Made by a program: the position numbers and the translations under genes. The notes below the pieces were generated by a model. It saw only the letters and a program-made list of their open reading frames with translations. It was not told the DNA's origin and did not search any database. From Pseudogemmobacter bohemicus (lineage in GTDB: Bacteria > Pseudomonadota > Alphaproteobacteria > Rhodobacterales > Rhodobacteraceae), in NCBI RefSeq assembly GCF_003290025.1, contig NZ_QNHG01000001.1, positions 1,471,509-1,535,508 on the forward strand: a stretch of 64,000 nt of DNA, given 5' to 3'. This document shows, piece by piece, positions 61,335 through 64,000 of the stretch; within the stretch, counting starts at the first letter, position 1; every line of letters begins with the position of its first letter.

Positions 61335-62100
61335 TCATCGTGCTGAGATCACCCGCAGGTCATCCACCACCGGCAGCGCATTGATTGCCACCTGCAGCCC
61401 CCGCAGCGGCGAGGGTTCGGCGTAGACCCGTTCGTTGATGTCGTCGCCCTCGTGCCCGACCAGCTCGATCCGGAGCGGCTTCGGGATCGTCGTCACCCGC
61501 GACAGCCGGTCGTTGACGAAGTGCCGGAAGGAATGGTTGACAAAGCCTTTCGGGTTCACCGTTCTGAACTCGGACGCGGTCCGGCGCATCCTCACCCCGG
61601 ACCGCATATCGCCCGCCAGCATGGCCAGCGTGGTCTCCAGCGTCGACAGGGCGGCCGGGGCGGCGCCATCCCGATCAGGCGGTCGATGATTGGCGGCTCA
61701 GGATCGGCCCCGGGGGCCGTGCCCGGCCATCAGCCGCCAGGCGGTGGCGGTGGCCCGGTCGGCCCGGATATCGCTCGCAGCCCGGCCCAGCGGATCCAGC
61801 CGGGTCACCCGATCCAGCCGGCGGATCCGGGCCAGTTCTTCCGTGATCACATGGGACAGCCAGGTGCGGGCGCCCTCTGCCGAGATCAGGTTGCGGGTCA
61901 ACATGCGATCACTCTCGACGGTCAGCTTCCGGGCGATCATACAGGCTTCCGCCCGCATCCCGGTCCGCAAAGAGAGCTGCAACATGTTGATAAACGTGGA
62001 TAACTCCGGCACCCGCCGGCGCCAGCAGAGGACGGCCCCGCGCCGGAATAGATGAAGGTGTTCGCCTATGATGGCCCCCGAAAAGAGGCGGGCCTTGAAA
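61335..62100 (-). pseudogene. Broken tyrosine integrase
   Basis: Two pieces in different frames. The N-terminal piece (61698-62100) reads LHLFRRGAVLCWRRRVPELS, INMLQLSLRTGMRAEACMIARKL, ARTWLSHVITEELARIRRLD, TATAWRLMAGHG, as in Rhodobacteraceae phage-type integrases. The C-terminal piece (61335-61622) has NHSFRHFVNDRLSR, ELVGHEG and NERVYAEPSP, the last Arg-His/His/Tyr residues of the catalytic site. The middle, with the first catalytic Arg, is deleted. It lies 140 bp from the end of dusA. Confidence 0.75.
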
Positions 62101-62242
62101 CCACGAGCCGGGAATGTGTGACACATCTGTGTGACGCCATGGGGTGAGTCGCCGACCCAGCCCATTGACTTAAAAGTACAAAATCCACCGCCGCCTCCAA
62201 ACATCCTCGCCAGAGGCCTTCGCCCGGCACGGGCGAACTTTT

Positions 62243-63226
62243 TCATGCCGCAGCTCGGGTGACCTGCGCCAGCGCCTCCAGCACGACATCCTCGCCGGCG
62301 CCATCACGGCTGGCTTTGGTCGAGAGCACCTGGCGCCAGCCACGCGCGCCTGGCAGACCGTGAAACAAGCCCAGCATATGGCGGGTGATCTGATGCAGTC
62401 TGCCCCCTTCCGCGATATGGGCGCCGATATAGGGCAGCATCTGCCGCACCACCTGTTCGCGTGTGACCACATGCTCGTCGCCCCAAAGCCCATCCGCCCC
62501 GATCAGGCTATGGCCAGGATCGTGATAGGCCGCGCGTCCCAGCATGACCCCGTCAAGCCCCTGGCCCAGCAGAGCCCGGGCGCTGTCCGGATCGGTGACA
62601 CCGCCATTCAGACAGATCGTCAGCCCGGAGAAACGCGCCTTCATCCGCAGCACCAGATCATGGTTCAGCGGTGGGATTTCGCGGTTCTCTTTCGGAGACA
62701 GCCCCTGCAGCCAGGCCTTGCGCGCATGGATGATGAAACACGAGATCCCTGCCGCAGCGAGGCGCTCGATAAATTCCGGGAGCACCGCCTCTTCGTCCTG
62801 ATCATCGACACCGATCCGGCATTTCACCGTCACCGGCACATCGGCCTCGGCCTGCATCGCCGTAACACAGCGCGCGACCAGCTCCGGATCCTTCATCAGC
62901 ACGGCACCGAAACAGCCCGATTGCACCCGGTCCGAAGGGCAGCCGCAATTCAGGTTCACCTCGTCATAGCCCCAGGGCCGCGCGATCCGCACCGCCGCGG
63001 CCAGTTCGCGCGGATCAGAGCCGCCAAGCTGCAACGCCACCGGATGTTCCTCGCCCGAGAAATCAAGCAGCCGCGCCTTTGGCCCATGCACGATCGCGGG
63101 CGCGGTGACCATTTCCGTATAAAGCATCGCGCGTCGGCTCATCAGGCGGTGAAAATAACGACAATGGCGATCCGTCCAGTCCATCATAGGGGCCACGGAT
63201 AGTCTATGCGATTGATTTTTATTCAT
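62243..63226 (-). CDS. dusA: tRNA-dihydrouridine(20/20a) synthase
   Basis: 327 residues. FMN enzyme reducing U20/U20a in tRNA. SVAPMMDWTDRHCRYFHRLMS, HPVALQLGGSDPRELAAA, EVNLNCGCPSDRVQSGCFGAVLM (catalytic Cys) and TVKCRIGVDD are all DusA-type. The first six codons (MNKNQS) are AT-rich and unlike the rest of the gene, while homology starts at SHRLSVAPMMDWTD: the expected mark of an element integrated at the 5' end of dusA that supplies a new start. Confidence 0.95.
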   Translation of the reverse strand: MNKNQSHRLSVAPMMDWTDRHCRYFHRLMSRRAMLYTEMVTAPAIVHGPKARLLDFSGEEHPVALQLGGSDPRELAAAVRIARPWGYDEVNLNCGCPSDRVQSGCFGAVLMKDPELVARCVTAMQAEADVPVTVKCRIGVDDQDEEAVLPEFIERLAAAGISCFIIHARKAWLQGLSPKENREIPPLNHDLVLRMKARFSGLTICLNGGVTDPDSARALLGQGLDGVMLGRAAYHDPGHSLIGADGLWGDEHVVTREQVVRQMLPYIGAHIAEGGRLHQITRHMLGLFHGLPGARGWRQVLSTKASRDGAGEDVVLEALAQVTRAAA

Positions 63227-63339
63227 TTTTACAGTATCTTCAATCCGTTGACCCAGTTTGTCCCTACGCCAGGTTACGCCCTGATATCCCCGAATATCCC
63301 CCTTTACGACGACTCATTGCACACAGAGCGCACACGAAA

Positions 63340-64000
63340 ATGGCCTCGATCTCCAAGCTTCCATCCGGCGCATACCGGGTCCAGATCAGACGGAAAGGTC
63401 GCTACGCGAGCGAGACTTTCCTGCGTCGGGAGGACGCGCAGAAATGGGCCAGGCAAGCTGAGACGCTCGTCGATCAGGGGCTTCCCCCCAACAGATCGTC
63501 CATCTCTCGTCTGCACACCTTCGGTGACCTGATTGACCTTCATATAGCCGATATGTGTGCGGTAGGGAAACCACCCCGCCGCAGCAAGGAAGCTACCCTT
63601 GCGACACTCAAGCGCGACCTCGGCAAGGAGAAGGTAGGTCACCTCGTTCGACACAAGCTGATCGAGTATGGTCGCAAGCGCGCGGATCAGGGTGCCGGCC
63701 CTGTAACCCTCGGCATCGACATCGGCGTGGTCAAGATGATCCTTACCCATGCTGCCGCTGTTCACGGTCTGGAGATTTCAGCCGAACCCGTCGACCTCGC
63801 CCGCGTGGCGCTCAAGCGGCTCGGTCTGGTAGGTAAGGGCGTCGAGAGGGATCGCCGACCGACAACGGCTGAACTCAACCGCCTTTTCCGTTGTTTTGAT
63901 GATAACGCACGTTTGACGATGCCAATGTCCCGCATCGTACAGTTTGCTATCGCTACCGCCCTCCGTCTGGACGAAATTTGTCGGGTTGATTGGAATGATC
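63340..64000 (+). CDS. dusA-associated tyrosine integrase (partial)
   Basis: 220 codons to the end of the window. MASISKLPSGAYRVQIRRKGRYASETF, EDAQKWARQAETLVDQG is the N-terminal arm-binding domain of the integrases that sit next to dusA; the catalytic domain begins at TTAELNRLFR with the first catalytic Arg in ALRLDEICRVDW. It is divergent from dusA and starts 114 bp from its start codon. The element it belongs to continues beyond the window. Confidence 0.9.
   Translation, partial: MASISKLPSGAYRVQIRRKGRYASETFLRREDAQKWARQAETLVDQGLPPNRSSISRLHTFGDLIDLHIADMCAVGKPPRRSKEATLATLKRDLGKEKVGHLVRHKLIEYGRKRADQGAGPVTLGIDIGVVKMILTHAAAVHGLEISAEPVDLARVALKRLGLVGKGVERDRRPTTAELNRLFRCFDDNARLTMPMSRIVQFAIATALRLDEICRVDWND

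Overview
The window looks like chromosome of an alphaproteobacterium of the Rhodobacteraceae (Rhodobacter/Paracoccus relatives). Support: high G+C with strong third-position G/C bias; a heterotetrameric sarcosine oxidase operon (soxBDAG); a PccR-type acyl-CoA regulator with TTTGCAAA sites; a double cold-shock-domain protein overlapping a DUF192 gene; the yfgM-bamB-der, ppiD-trpE and ccmI-ruvX neighbourhoods; and a recurring intergenic GGGATATTT element. These are family-level readings from sequence alone.

Layout. 1-1375: metZ. About 1.8-16.6 kb: a degraded prophage next to a tRNA-Pro(TGG) gene. It has an integrase and a small-gene operon at the right end; terminase small subunit; a large terminase fused in frame to the C-terminus of a tape-measure protein, so portal, capsid and most tail genes are gone; a nuclease/lipoprotein cargo; HigBA; two repressor/antirepressor modules built like the immunity I region of phage P22 (divergent ribbon-helix-helix genes with BRO-N or KilA-N antirepressors and their own operator arrays); and an orphan tailspike. 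16.8-29.5 kb: core genes (DUF192-csp, pdxH, fabI-lysE-gpt, aminotransferase, ppiD-trpE, GNAT, pccR, lipoprotein, moaA). 29.6-30.0 kb: hemP and a coupled 40-codon gene behind an iron-box-like site. 30.3-32.2 kb: a second phage remnant with Dam, a Com-like zinc finger, a truncated cytosine methylase and a fossil of another dam.

32.5-37.6 kb: serS and the outer-membrane/ribosome biogenesis operon yfgM-bamB-der. 37.8-41.2 kb: a very large exported caspase-TPR protein. 41.2-42.9 kb: non-coding DNA with an IS5-family fossil. 42.9-51 kb: Atm1-like ABC transporter, ArsR regulator, LysM protein, LOG-family protein, TraB/GumN protein, sodB and two small secreted paralogues. 51.2-56.7 kb: sarcosine oxidase. 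57-59.1 kb: ccmI, ruvX and DUF1289. 59.1-64 kb: a recombination hot spot with an IS5 fragment, a methyltransferase, a broken integrase, dusA, and an intact integrase running off the window end beside the dusA start. The last pair is the arrangement of dusA-integrated elements.

The most interesting material is the twin immunity-like modules (6.3-9.5 kb), the terminase/tape-measure fusion, the pair of 29-residue membrane microproteins around an XRE regulator, the exported caspase-TPR protein, and the dusA integration junction.
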